A stretch of DNA of 64,000 nucleotides from VMDJ01 sp038144195 (GTDB taxonomy: Bacteria; Pseudomonadota; Gammaproteobacteria; Chromatiales; Chromatiaceae): positions 186,001 to 250,000 of the forward strand of contig JAYQNH010000002.1 in NCBI GenBank assembly GCA_038144195.1, read 5' to 3'. The notes beneath the pieces are model-generated. The model was not told where the DNA came from. It did no database searches and saw nothing but the letters and a program-made list of their open reading frames with translations. Positions 51,306-61,347 of this stretch are shown here, one piece after another (positions within the stretch are counted from its first letter, which is position 1; each line of letters starts with the position of its first letter). A program made the translations under genes and the position numbers.

Positions 51306-52364
51306 ATGCAATCTCGTGACGACATCAACTTCAGCGCACTCGCAGCGACCCTCAAGCAATGGGGTCGCGAGTTAGGCTTTGATGCCGTCGGCATCACCGA
51401 TACTGAACTGACTGAAGCCGAAAGTCACCTGCACAATTGGCTGTCAAAAGACTTTCATGGCGAGATGTCATGGATGCACTCCCATGGCAGCAAGCGCACT
51501 CACCCAGAACAGCTCGTCGAAGGCACCTTACGCGTCATCAGTGTGCGAATGAATTATTTACCTGATGAGCCTGACCCAACACATCTTCTTGAAGAGCCAA
51601 CACAAGCCTTCATTTCTCGTTATGCATTGGGTCGTGATTACCACAAGGTGCTTCGCCAACGTTTACAAAAACTCGCCGATAAAATCGCCGATCACATTGG
51701 TCCGTTTGGTTATCGTGCTTTTGTCGATTCAGCGCCCGTGATGGAAAAAGCACTCGCCGAAAAAGCCGGTTTAGGTTGGATTGGAAAACACAGTAATCTA
51801 CTCAGCCGCGATGTTGGCTCTTGGTTCTTTTTAGGTGAGCTCTATACCGATCTACCTTTACCGATTGATGCACCACTCACTGATCACTGCGGTGAATGCA
51901 CTGCGTGTATCGATCACTGCCCGACACAAGCGATCGTTGCGCCTTATCAAGTCGATGCACGCCGGTGCATCTCTTACCTGACGATCGAGCTTAAAGACAG
52001 TATTCCAATTGAATTTCGAAAATCCATGGGAAATCGCATTTACGGCTGCGATGACTGCCAACAATGCTGCCCATGGAATCGCTTCGCACAACCTGCAGCG
52101 CTTAACGACTTCATGCCGCGACATGGACTCGATCAAGCTGCGTTAGTTGAATTGTTTAACTGGGACGAAGAGACCTTCTTAAAGAAAACAGAAGGTAGCG
52201 CCATTCGGCGCATTGGCTTTGAGCGATGGCAACGCAATATCGCTGTCGCCTTAGGGAATAGCAAGACAACTGATGAAGTCATTACGCTTCTCAAGACAAA
52301 GCGTAAAGCCTCTTCAGCATTAGTGACTGAACATATCGATTGGGCTTTAGAACAACTTAACTAA
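51306..52364 (+). CDS. queG: Epoxyqueuosine reductase QueG
   Basis: 352 residues. The last step of queuosine synthesis, after QueA: a cobalamin and [4Fe-4S] enzyme. VDSAPVMEKALAEKAGLGWIG carries the catalytic region. Clusters are CGECTACIDHCPTQAI and CDDCQQCCPWN. A HEAT-like C-terminus (RWQRNIAVALGNS) follows. Its end overlaps the orn stop by 8 nt. Confidence 0.97.
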   Translation: MQSRDDINFSALAATLKQWGRELGFDAVGITDTELTEAESHLHNWLSKDFHGEMSWMHSHGSKRTHPEQLVEGTLRVISVRMNYLPDEPDPTHLLEEPTQAFISRYALGRDYHKVLRQRLQKLADKIADHIGPFGYRAFVDSAPVMEKALAEKAGLGWIGKHSNLLSRDVGSWFFLGELYTDLPLPIDAPLTDHCGECTACIDHCPTQAIVAPYQVDARRCISYLTIELKDSIPIEFRKSMGNRIYGCDDCQQCCPWNRFAQPAALNDFMPRHGLDQAALVELFNWDEETFLKKTEGSAIRRIGFERWQRNIAVALGNSKTTDEVITLLKTKRKASSALVTEHIDWALEQLN

Positions 52365-52906
52365 GCTTTAAAAAATTTTCGCGGTAGTACTCAAGCTCAG
52401 CGATAGAATCTTTAATGTCATCTAAGGCCAGATGCGATGAGTCTTTGGTAAAACCTGCATAGACCTCAGGCGCCCAACGACTTGCCAACTCCTTCAAGCT
52501 AGAAACATCTAAATTACGGTAATGGAAAGTAAGCCTCTAGCTTCGGCATTAAACGCGCCATGAAGCGGCGATCCTGACAAATTGAATTACCGCACATTGG
52601 CGACTTACCTGCCGGCACCCATTGCGCCAAGAAATCAATTGTCGCCTGCTCCGCTTGCTCCACCGAGACATCACTTTGACGAACACGCTCCGTCAGACCT
52701 GATTGACCATGTTGGTTGGTATTCCATTCATCCATGCCATTCAGAATCTCATCGGACTGATGGATCGCTAACATTGGGCCTTCGGCAAGTACCTTTAGGT
52801 TGGCGTCAGTGACAACGGTCGCAATCTCGATAATTTGGTCATTTTGGGTATCTAAACCGGTCATTTCGAGATCGATCCAGATGAGATTGCTATCGCTGAT
52901 GGCCAT
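52357..52906 (-). CDS. orn: Oligoribonuclease Orn
   Basis: About 182 residues from MAISDSNLIWIDLEMTGLD. DEDDh exonuclease motifs: WIDLEMTGLD, GNSICQDRRFM and HLALDDIKDSIAEL. It degrades 2-5 nt RNAs, including pGpG. A frameshift near 52527 (AYFPLP to YRNLDVSSLKELA) splits it. In most gammaproteobacteria it is essential and stands, as here, divergent from rsgA. Confidence 0.95.
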
Positions 52907-53025
52907 ATACCACTGCCTCTTGGTTTTTATGTTCAGAAAGACCACAGTATGCGTGACATGCATCCGCTTGTCGCGCCCGATACAATATCGGTAAGTTTTT
53001 TATCGAACCGCAATAGGAGTACACA

Positions 53026-53292
53026 ATGCGTTTTGGTTTTATCGCTCTTTCATTGTCTTTACTGGCTAGCACCGCTACTGCTGAGGACTTCGATGCTAAA
53101 TCTTTTCTGGCTGAGAAATGTTCTAGCTGTCATGGCACTGAGGTCTACAGCCGTCCTAATCCACGCGTAAAAAGCTTGGATAAACTCGCTGCGCAAGTAC
53201 GTCGCTGTGATGCCAATGTAGGTACTGGCCTGTTTGATGAAGATATCGATGCGGTTGTGAAATACCTCAACGTGAACTTCTACAAGTTCTAA
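53026..53292 (+). CDS. Small periplasmic c-type cytochrome without a Met ligand
   Basis: 88 residues. Signal peptide MRFGFIALSLSLLASTATA, heme-binding CSSCHG, then VRRCDANVGTGLFDEDIDAVV and VKYLNVNFYKF. Apart from the initiator there is no Met, and the only His is in CxxCH, so the usual distal heme ligand is missing; the RRC Cys is the one obvious candidate. The partner is unknown. It is 3 bp upstream of rsgA and probably shares its transcript. Confidence 0.85.
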   Translation: MRFGFIALSLSLLASTATAEDFDAKSFLAEKCSSCHGTEVYSRPNPRVKSLDKLAAQVRRCDANVGTGLFDEDIDAVVKYLNVNFYKF

Positions 53293-53295
53293 TCT

Positions 53296-54297
53296 ATGGC
53301 TCGACGCAAGCTCACCGACCAACAAAAAGCACGTATCGCCAAGATACAAGAGCAGCGTCGAGCTAAAGCCCAATCCAGAGCTGATGACGCCTTAGCGGAT
53401 GCTGAGGAATCGGCGGCACTCACCGGTCGCGTAGTCATTCGACATGGCCAAAGCGTAGTCATTGAGAATGATGCAGGCGAGCAGGTCCTGTGTTTATTTC
53501 GTCAATACCTCGGCGATGTGGTCTGCGGTGATCGCGTGTTATGGCATGCCACCGAAGATGACCAAGGCGTAGTCACCGCCGTCCAGCCTCGCGATACGAC
53601 CTTAGCTCGACCTGACTACAGTGGTCGAGAGAAACCGATTGCCGCCAACATCACACAGCTGTTTGTGGTACTCGCCCCCGAGCCTGAACCAAGTGGCTAT
53701 CTACTCGATCAGTATCTGATTACCTCTGAACGAATTGGTGTGAAAGCGACCATTGTGTTGAATAAAGCGGACCTGATGTCCGATGAGCAGCAACAAGCCT
53801 TCTTTGATCGCTTTGCCCACTACCCCAAACTGGGTTATCCGATCATTCAAGCCAGCGCCAAAACCGAGCTCGGTTTGCAGCCTTTATACGATGCCATGAA
53901 TGGACATACCAACATCTTGGTTGGCCAATCAGGCGTGGGTAAATCATCACTGATCAATGCCCTGATGCCAGAGCACACTGCGGAAGAAGGAAAGATCTCA
54001 GAGGCGACAGGCTATGGACGCCACACCACCTCAACCGCCACGCTCTATCATTTACCCAGTGGTGGTGAAATGATCGACTCACCGGGTGTACGTAGTTTTC
54101 GATTAACCGAATTTGATCGCCGCACTTTAGAGCTGGGATATCCTGAGATTCGAGATTTGATTGGTCAGTGCAAGTTCAATAATTGCTCGCATCACGATGA
54201 GCCGAACTGCGCAGTTCAAGCCGCTGCGGCAAATGGCGAGATTCATCCTGATCGTTTAGCCAGCTTTTTGAATATGGCGGAACAAGCGACGAACTAA
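53296..54297 (+). CDS. rsgA: Ribosome small subunit-dependent GTPase RsgA
   Basis: 333 residues. N-terminal basic tail (MARRKLTDQQKARIAKIQ), OB fold, then a circularly permuted GTPase: VLNKADLMS (G4), GQSGVGKSSLINALM (G1), DSPGVRSFRL (G3). The C-terminal zinc site is CKFNNCSHHDEPNCAV. It matures the 30S subunit. Confidence 0.97.
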   Translation: MARRKLTDQQKARIAKIQEQRRAKAQSRADDALADAEESAALTGRVVIRHGQSVVIENDAGEQVLCLFRQYLGDVVCGDRVLWHATEDDQGVVTAVQPRDTTLARPDYSGREKPIAANITQLFVVLAPEPEPSGYLLDQYLITSERIGVKATIVLNKADLMSDEQQQAFFDRFAHYPKLGYPIIQASAKTELGLQPLYDAMNGHTNILVGQSGVGKSSLINALMPEHTAEEGKISEATGYGRHTTSTATLYHLPSGGEMIDSPGVRSFRLTEFDRRTLELGYPEIRDLIGQCKFNNCSHHDEPNCAVQAAAANGEIHPDRLASFLNMAEQATN

Positions 54298-54689
54298 CTG
54301 TTCAGCTTGGGATTAAACATCACCACCTGCGGTTCTGGCGCCGGCTTTTCATAACTATTTTCGTGATCTAAATCGACACTGATACCGGCACTGGTCGAAC
54401 TAATCTTGACCTGTTTTAACGCCGGACGACGCACACCTAAATAAGTACACATCGCGACAGCCGCTTGATCTTGGCCTTCACCAAGAAGCATCGCCATGTT
54501 CTGCGCCACAAACTTCGCACGCTGCTCTTCATTTGGATCCGCAATGAATTCACCCTGCAGCTCAATGCCATCATCCATACGACGATCCATCTGATCGAGA
54601 TAGGCCAACTGGTTATCCGGTACAGGCTTGGCGTGATCAAATTCGATAAGAACTTGATCATCCACGAGAACCACAAGAAGTTGCGACAT
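54294..54689 (-). CDS. Conserved hypothetical cytoplasmic protein
   Basis: 131 residues, acidic, no signal or helix. It starts MSQLLVVLVDDQVLIEFDHA and has a long helical centre (EEQRAKFVAQNMAMLLGEGQ). No family recognised. It converges on rsgA with 4-nt overlap. Confidence 0.6.
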   Translation of the reverse strand: MSQLLVVLVDDQVLIEFDHAKPVPDNQLAYLDQMDRRMDDGIELQGEFIADPNEEQRAKFVAQNMAMLLGEGQDQAAVAMCTYLGVRRPALKQVKISSTSAGISVDLDHENSYEKPAPEPQVVMFNPKLNS

Positions 54690-54723
54690 AGGGCACCAAA
54701 ACTTAAAAAATCTTTTAACGAGT

Positions 54724-55116
54724 TTAAAAGATTAATCGATGCAGAATCCTTCCGGGCGCCAAGGTAAAGGCACCAGCAATAAGCAAACCACCGACGTAAG
54801 TGAAAATCATCGTCATTTTATGGCGCATCAGCAACTTAGAACCTCGAGTGATGCGAAATCTTCTAATCGAAAAGATGGATATCGCTAGTAACGCCAGGGT
54901 CAACGGTATAAGGATGTGGATAACAGAATAGCTGTTGTCATCAATCTCACGAATAAATAAGGCCGACAGCGAAACAAACACCATCAACCCAAGATAAATT
55001 CGTCCGATTTGCATGTGTCTTGGCGTTCCCTTTGGATTCAACAGAACATAAGTACCCAACAAAAAGGATACAAAGGCACATACCGCATGGAGAAAAATAA
55101 CTATCGACTCAAACAC
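54724..55116 (-). CDS. DUF2306-like membrane protein
   Basis: 130 residues, four predicted helices. The motif HAVCAFVSFLLGTYVLLNPKG near the start and MRHKMTMIFTYVGGLLIAGAF near the end fit the DUF2306 family of membrane proteins. The function is unknown. Confidence 0.7.
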   Translation of the reverse strand: MFESIVIFLHAVCAFVSFLLGTYVLLNPKGTPRHMQIGRIYLGLMVFVSLSALFIREIDDNSYSVIHILIPLTLALLAISIFSIRRFRITRGSKLLMRHKMTMIFTYVGGLLIAGAFTLAPGRILHRLIF

Positions 55117-55139
55117 ACGTTGAGTCTAACAAATACAAA

Positions 55140-55624
55140 CTAAGACTGACTCGCTTCGACAAGTTTCTGCTGAACCAACCACTGACTAAATGCGGCTAAT
55201 TGATCGCTGTAGGTGGTTTGGAAACGATTTGATACTGCTCTCAATCCCACGATTCAGATCAGCGATCATTTCATCGACCGGTTCACGACGGTATGCCACA
55301 TCCATAGCAAGCTCGTTGATCACGTGATCAAGATCACTTGAGATTTGATTCAGCGCATAGGTATAGGGATTATCTTTACGAATCCGACGGAAGTTTTCCG
55401 GGATACGCTCCAAGGTATGCAGAGTCCATGAGCGCGAAGAGTAATTGGTTAGCAGGTTATCGGAGATCGCGAGCAGAGTTAACAACCGACTCTTTCACTC
55501 CCTGACCTTGGTAGCGCTTACTGATGGCAGATCGGACCTGCTTCTCGCGCTTGGCACGACGAAACTTCTCAATTTGTTGAAAGACCGGATAGGTTCTTAA
55601 CCGTTCAACTAATGAAATCGACAT
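55140..55624 (-). CDS. Hypothetical protein, helical and charged
   Basis: About 161 residues from MSISLVERLRTYPVFQQIEK. Two frameshifts, near 55470 and 55215, are needed to join it to a C-terminus ending WLVQQKLVEASQS. Mostly helical with many Arg and Glu; no signal peptide. No family recognised. Confidence 0.55.
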
Positions 55625-55699
55625 GCATTACCCCCAGCACTTAAAAATCGCTTTACTCAATATCCATTCTCGCCAACACTGCGCGAAAAAGGAAAACCT

Positions 55700-56530
55700 A
55701 TGACATCGCCACTAATCAGTGTTCAAACATTACAAGAAAGCTTAAATGAGCATGTCGTCATTGACGTTCGCTTTGACCTGAACAACCCCGAGAAAGGCCC
55801 TCAGCGCTATCAAAAGCTGCATATCGCTGGCGCCATCTATGCGCATATGGACGATGTTCTCGCCTCACAAATTACTGAAACCAGCGGTCGCCACCCCCTA
55901 CCCGATGCACAACACCTGATGAACTGGCTGGGTGCTCATGGCATCACGCCCGATTCCTCTGTGGTGGTTTATGACGACCTACAAGGCGCTTTTGCTGCAC
56001 GCTTATGGTGGCTTTTGCGTTGGTTAGGTCACGAGAAAGTGGCGGTACTCGATGGTGGCTGGCAGGCCTGGCAAGACGCTGATGGTTTGATGGAGAGCAT
56101 CGAATCTGAGTACACACCCACTACTTATCAAGCGACCCCAAACGATGCGATGTGGCTAAGCACCTCAGCCGTTAGCGCGTTACTCACAAAATGTGATGCG
56201 GTTTTAATTGATGTGCGTGCTGCAGAGCGCTTCCGAGGCGAGATCGAACCCTTAGACCCTGTTGCTGGGACATATCCCATCGGCGGTGAATATTCCGTTA
56301 ACTGAGAACACCACCAGTGAAGGCGTATTTAAGAGCCCCGAAGCACTGCGCAAGCTTTACGAGACATCAGTAAAGGATAAGAACACACATATCTGCATGT
56401 GTGGCTCAGGCATTACGGCTTGCCAAAGCATTCTTGCGATGGAAGTTGCGGGTATTGAAGGTGCTTGCTCTACGCAGGCTCGTGGAGTGAATGGATTCGC
56501 GATCCACAACGTCCGGTCGCGACGGTCTAA
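55700..56530 (+). CDS. sseA: 3-mercaptopyruvate/thiosulfate sulfurtransferase
   Basis: About 276 residues with two rhodanese domains. The inactive first contains DVRFDLNNPEKGPQRY and VAVLDGGWQAW. The second has the active loop CGSGITA, the form typical of mercaptopyruvate sulfurtransferases, and ends LYAGSWSEWIRDPQRPVATV. Frameshifts near 56255 and 56470. It transfers sulfane sulfur to thiols or cyanide. Confidence 0.9.
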
Positions 56531-56871
56531 CCGATATATTTCGCGTCAGGTAACAACTCGTCGCCAAACTCAGCCGGCAATCTCGCCAAAATATCAAAGG
56601 CATCTGCCCAGGGTAGCTTTGACTGTAAGCCGCCTTGTTGCTCGTGATATTGCAGCTCTAGAAATACCGTCTGCTCATCATCATCGAGATAGGCCTGCAG
56701 CAAGGTATCTTTACCGTCATAGATGCCTAAGAAGTTATCCGCATGCTGAAGCAACACCTCAGCTAAAGGCGCAATACGATCACCGGACAGCTCTTCTGGC
56801 TCTGATGACTTGATCGCGACATCATTGACGTAGTCTTTATAGAAGACCTTAAACACGCTGTGCTTCGACAT
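56527..56871 (-). CDS. Conserved hypothetical protein next to cysS
   Basis: 114 residues from MSKHSVFKVFYKDYVND. It is acidic, with a predicted beta-rich half (DNFLGIYDGKDTLLQAYL) followed by DEQTVFLELQYHEQQGG. No family recognised. It begins 2 bp after the cysS stop, so it is co-transcribed with cysS. Confidence 0.65.
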   Translation of the reverse strand: MSKHSVFKVFYKDYVNDVAIKSSEPEELSGDRIAPLAEVLLQHADNFLGIYDGKDTLLQAYLDDDEQTVFLELQYHEQQGGLQSKLPWADAFDILARLPAEFGDELLPDAKYIG

Positions 56872-56873
56872 GC

Positions 56874-58254
56874 TTAGCCTCGACGCCAAGTCGTACCACT
56901 TGGACCATCCTCTAACACGATACCCATCTCTTGCAGCTTGTTTCGGATCTCATCCGCAGTGCCCCAATCTTTATTGGCTTTCGCTTCATTACGTTGCGCA
57001 ACCAAGGCATCAATATCAGCATCGCCATCGTTTGCACTCGCACCACCGCGAAGATAACTCTCTGCATCACTTTGCAGGATACCGATCAGATTACCCAACT
57101 GACGCAACAAAGCACCCAATGACGCAGCTGCTGCCTCATCATCTGCACGTACACGATTAATCTCGCGCACCAATTCAAATAAAGTTGCTAATGCTTCAGG
57201 TGTATTGAAGTCATCCTGCATTGCCGCATGGAAGTCTTTTTCAAACTGGGTATCTGCCGCTGGCGTTGCTTCTGGCAAGCCACGTAGCGCCGTGTAAAAA
57301 CGGGTTAAGGCATTACGTGCGTTATCCAGATGCTCATCACTGTAGTTCAGTGGGCTGCGGTACTGGCTGGTCAAAATGAAGTAACGCACCTCTTCCGCTT
57401 GATAACGCTCAAGAATCTCACGCACGGTAAAGAAGTTACCTAGCGACTTCGACATCTTTTCGTCATTGATACGCACAAAGCCGTTATGCATCCAATACTT
57501 AACAAAAGGATGACCCGTAGCGCCTTCAGATTGTGCGATCTCGTTTTCGTGATGTGGGAATGTCAGGTCAGCACCGCCGCCATGGATATCAAAGGTATCG
57601 CCAAGCGCCTTGGTCGACATCGCTGAACACTCGATATGCCAGCCCGGACGACCATCACCCCAAGGAGACTGCCACGAAGGCTCATCTGGCTTAGCCGATT
57701 TCCATAGTGCGAAATCTAGTGGATTACGTTTTACATCGCCTGGCTCAACACGTGCACCAGCTTGCAGATCTTCAAGCGATTTACCTGAGAGCTTGCCGTA
57801 GGTCGGGAAGCTGTACACGTCGTAATACACATCTCCGTTATCTGCGACATAGGCATGATCTTTCTCGATCAACTTTTCACACATACTGATGATCTCAGCA
57901 ATGTGATCGGTCGCTTTTCGGCTCAGCATCCGGTGGAATGATACCTAAGGCATCTGAGTCCTCATGCATCGCTTGAATGAAACGCTCCGTCAGTTCATGG
58001 AATGGCTCACCGTTCTCATTGGCACGATTGATAATCTTGTCGTCGATATCCGTGATGTTGCGGATATAGGTCACGTCATAACCGACGGCCTTGAGGTAGC
58101 GATAGACCACGTCGAATACCACCATCACGCGCGCATGGCCCAAATGGCACAGGTCGTAAACCGTCATACCACAGACATACAGATTCACCTTGCCCGGCTG
58201 AAGCGGCTCAAAGGTTTCTTTGCTGCGAGAGAGGTCGTTGTAGATTTTCAACAT
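56874..58254 (-). CDS. cysS: Cysteinyl-tRNA synthetase
   Basis: About 460 residues. Class I motifs CHLGHARVMVVFD (HIGH variant) and KMSKSLGN (KMSKS) are present. Zinc ligands are Cys in LYVCGMTVYD, HIECSAMS and the HHENE segment. The C-terminal domain ends LEDGPSGTTWRRG. One frameshift near 57910 (IPPDAEP to RKATDHI). The enzyme is essential, so the frameshift is almost surely a sequence error. Confidence 0.95.
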
Positions 58255-58378
58255 GGAAATACGGCTTGAGGTAAAAATTGGGCAGCAATTCTACCGGATT
58301 TTCAGCACTTTCAGGTTTTTTGATTGGGGTTGAATCTGTACACTGCGTACTCTTTTCGAATTTAGGAAAATTGCTGCG

Positions 58379-58939
58379 ATGAAAGCTTTGCTGAAATCAC
58401 TTCTTCTTACCGCCGTGCTGATGATTAGCGCCCAAGCTGCTCACCATGAGAACCCAAAGGTGCTAATCAAAACCACCATGGGTGACATCACCGTCTCATT
58501 GAATGCTGACAAAGCGCCGCTTTCAGTCGCTAACTTTCTAGAGTACGTGGATAGCAGTTTTTACAACGGCACGATTTTCCATCGCGTGATCCGAGACTTC
58601 ATGATCCAAGGCGGCGGTCTAACCCCTGACATGGATAAGAAGACCACTAACGCTTCAATTAAAAATGAGTCAAAGAATGGGCTGAAGAATGTTCGCGGCA
58701 GCATTGCCATGGCGCGCACCAACAGCCCACATACGGCGACATCTCAATTCTTTATCAACCACAAAACCAATGACTTCCTCAATGGCTCTGAAAACAAATG
58801 GGGCTATGCCGTCTTTGGCATGGTGACTGACGGCATGGACGTGGTGGATTTCATCGCAAATGAAAGAACCACACGTAAAGATGGCCGCGGCGATGTGCCG
58901 GTTACCCCAATCCTAATTCAATCAATTACACGTTTATAA
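58379..58939 (+). CDS. ppiA: Periplasmic peptidyl-prolyl isomerase (cyclophilin A type)
   Basis: 186 residues with signal peptide MKALLKSLLLTAVLMISAQA. The cyclophilin core has FHRVIRDFMIQGGG, IAMARTNSPHTATSQFFI and a closing FGMVTDGMDVVD. It catalyses proline cis-trans isomerisation in exported proteins. A second cyclophilin gene without a signal follows 12 bp later. Confidence 0.94.
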   Translation: MKALLKSLLLTAVLMISAQAAHHENPKVLIKTTMGDITVSLNADKAPLSVANFLEYVDSSFYNGTIFHRVIRDFMIQGGGLTPDMDKKTTNASIKNESKNGLKNVRGSIAMARTNSPHTATSQFFINHKTNDFLNGSENKWGYAVFGMVTDGMDVVDFIANERTTRKDGRGDVPVTPILIQSITRL

Positions 58940-58951
58940 AAGGACAGACAC

Positions 58952-59439
58952 ATGGTTACTTTAAAAACCAACTTCGGCGATATCGTTATCGAGCTAGATG
59001 CAGCAGCGGCACCACTAAAACTGTTGCGAACTTTGAGCAATATGTCACCGATGGCTTCTTCGATGGCACCATCTTCCACCGCGTGATCAATAATTTCATG
59101 ATTCAAGGCGGCGGCTTCACTCCAGACATGGATCAAAAAGAAACCCGCGAAACTGTTGAGAACGAAGCAAACAATGGCCTGAAGAATGATGTCGGCACCA
59201 TCGCAATGGCGCGCACCATGGCACCACACTCAGCAACCGCACAGTTCTTTATCAACGTAAGTAACAACAGCTTCCTTGACTACCCTGGTCAAGACGGTTG
59301 GGGTTACTGTGTATTCGGTAAAGTTACCGATGGCATGGATGTGGTTAATAAGATCAAAGACGTGGCTACTGGTAATGCAGCGGGCCACTCAGACGTCCCT
59401 GTTGAACCGGTCATCATTGAGTCAGCAACCCTGAGTTAA
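58952..59439 (+). CDS. ppiB: Cytoplasmic peptidyl-prolyl isomerase (cyclophilin B type)
   Basis: About 162 residues from MVTLKTNFGDIVIELD, no signal peptide. Core FHRVINNFMIQGGG, IAMARTMAPHSATAQFFI and FGKVTDGMDVVN are nearly those of the upstream ppiA. One frameshift near 59020 (AAPLK to TVANFEQYV). AAAAGGACAG precedes the start. The tandem pair gives one periplasmic and one cytoplasmic enzyme. Confidence 0.93.
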
Positions 59440-59444
59440 ATAAA

Positions 59445-59468
59445 CGACCCGCGAAAGCGGGTTTTTTA
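59445..59468 (+). terminator. Terminator after ppiB
   Basis: ACCCGC-GAAA-GCGGGT followed by a run of T. A tetraloop hairpin ends the ppiA-ppiB unit. Confidence 0.9.
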
Positions 59469-59496
59469 TGTCTATCGCTATTGATATGGTTGGGTT

Positions 59497-59931
59497 ATGA
59501 GCACAGAGAAGAAATCATCATTTGGTCTTTATTTCATCGTAATTGGCTCTTGGCTGGGTGCCGGCGTCATGCTTTTTGTTATGTGGAACATGATGAATTC
59601 AATGAACAGTATGCACACAAATATGGCCTCAATGGCGACAGACATGAAAGCAATGAGTGTCGATGTAAAAGCTATGCGGGTTGCGACAACCTCTATGTCA
59701 GAGGACGTCGCTGTAATGAAGCAAGAATTTATTGAAGTTGATCAGCACATGTATGACATGTACAAGTTAATGTCTGAAGATCTCGACCAATTAAGTAAAT
59801 CAGTAAAAACCATGGCACCGTCAGTATCCACTATGGGCCCGAACATGAACCAAATGCGTTATGACATGAACCGCGGCATTAATTCATTTACTAATCCAGC
59901 TGATTTCATGCAAAACATGATCCGCAGATAA
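59497..59931 (+). CDS. Methionine-rich single-pass membrane protein
   Basis: 144 residues, of which 24 are Met. One helix (LYFIVIGSWLGAGVMLFVMW) is followed by a coiled-coil-like stretch with Met at short regular spacing (NMASMATDMKAMSVDVKAM) and a Pro/Met tail (TMAPSVSTMGPNMNQM). No family recognised. It is alone between a terminator and a convergent gene. Met-rich tails occur in Cu(I)-binding proteins, but the helical phasing here may only reflect coiled-coil packing. Confidence 0.65.
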   Translation: MSTEKKSSFGLYFIVIGSWLGAGVMLFVMWNMMNSMNSMHTNMASMATDMKAMSVDVKAMRVATTSMSEDVAVMKQEFIEVDQHMYDMYKLMSEDLDQLSKSVKTMAPSVSTMGPNMNQMRYDMNRGINSFTNPADFMQNMIRR

Positions 59932-59939
59932 TAATCTTC

Positions 59940-61341
59940 TTAAAGCCTCTTTATTTGGTTTGAATGTTTTCTTAAATAGCTGCGCAAGATCTTATAGGTA
60001 TCTAAGTCTAGCAATTCAGGCTCGGCGTTCAGCATAGCCTCTCGATCAGTTTCCCAATCAAACTCCCCCATATAGCGCCATTGATCAAACACTAGATAGT
60101 GATGCAGATCTTGCTCAACATTGTGTTCTTCTACTGCAATAGGGCCCTCAAAGGCCAGCCTTCTAGCTTCATTGGCAATAAGACTTCTGCCACACGCAGG
60201 CTATGTTGCATGATCGGCTCATCACCGACACAGGCACCTTTACATTTCTTTAACTGATAGGCAAAGCAAGCACCCTTACCTTTTTCCAAACCTAAAACCT
60301 TTTTACAGAGCTCATGCGCATCAGCCGCATTCGGAGCGCCTTGGTTGCTGAGCTTGGGTTTCGGTAAAAACCATACTGATGCTCAAAGTCATGCTGCTCA
60401 TCTTTCGCGAGATCTAATAACTTTGGCGCTTTGTCATCAAAAGCCCAATACCAACTGAATAAGGACTTATGACGACGTAATCGCCGGTTATAAATGGGTG
60501 ATAGCTCTTTCACCATCCTCGATTCAAGCAGTAAAGCACTGAGTTCACCCGAGGTGGACTGCCATTGAATATCTCGCACCGCTTGAGATAAACGCTGCTC
60601 TTTGTCGTTACGCTTTGCATCACTAAAGTGCGACATCACACGCGAGCGAATATCGACACTCTTACCTACATATAACAAGCTGTTCTTATCGCCATAAAAA
60701 AGATACACGCCCGGGCTTTTCGGCATATCACTCAACAGTGATTCATCAATATGTGATGGCAAACTTGCACGTTGTGTTTGCTTAGCAAAAGCAGCTTCAA
60801 CCTGATCAACGCCATACTCATTGACACAACACTGCACCAGCTGCGGCAGCAAGGCGGTATCGGTCATCGCGCGATGTCGATCACCCTCTTCATCTAAGCC
60901 ATGAATTGCCATCAAAGCATCTAAACCATGTCGCTTGAGCGATGAGTATAAGCGTCGCGATAGCTTCACCGTACACAGCACAGGATAGTCAAATGGTTGA
61001 CCATGTCGTTCAAACGCATGGCGTAAAAAACCGGCATCAAAGTTTGCGTTGTGCGCCACTAACGTAGCGTCTTTGAACAGACTTTGTACGTCATCTATCA
61101 GCTGACCAAAGGTAGGCGCTGATCTGACCATCGCATCATCAATGCCCGTTAAGGATTTAATGTATTCAGGAATCGGGACTTCAGGGATCAACCAAAGATG
61201 ACCATCTCGCCACTTCTTGCGACCATGTTCCATTCGAATGATAGCGATCTCGGTGATTCGATCACCCTTTGGACGAGTACCGGTGGTCTCTAGATCAACG
61301 TAAGCAAGGACCGGAAACCGGTCTGAGTCAAACACCGGCAT
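59940..61341 (-). CDS. DnaQ-type exonuclease fused to a GIY-YIG/UvrC-like nuclease (Cho-like)
   Basis: About 467 residues. The N-terminal ~170 are a DEDDh 3'-5' exonuclease (YVDLETTGTRPKGDRITEIA, VAHNANFDAGFL, HRAMTDTALLPQL). Then comes a GIY-YIG domain (PKSPGVYLFYGDKNSLLYVG, KSVDIRSRVMSHF, LLLESRMVKELSPIYNRR) and a UvrC-type cysteine region, CFAYQLKKCKGAC. Frameshifts near 60345 and 60160 fall in the last third. Fusions of this order are known as Cho-like or DnaQ-UvrC proteins, with a presumed role in repair incision and resection. Confidence 0.85.
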
Positions 61342-61347
61342 AACGCC

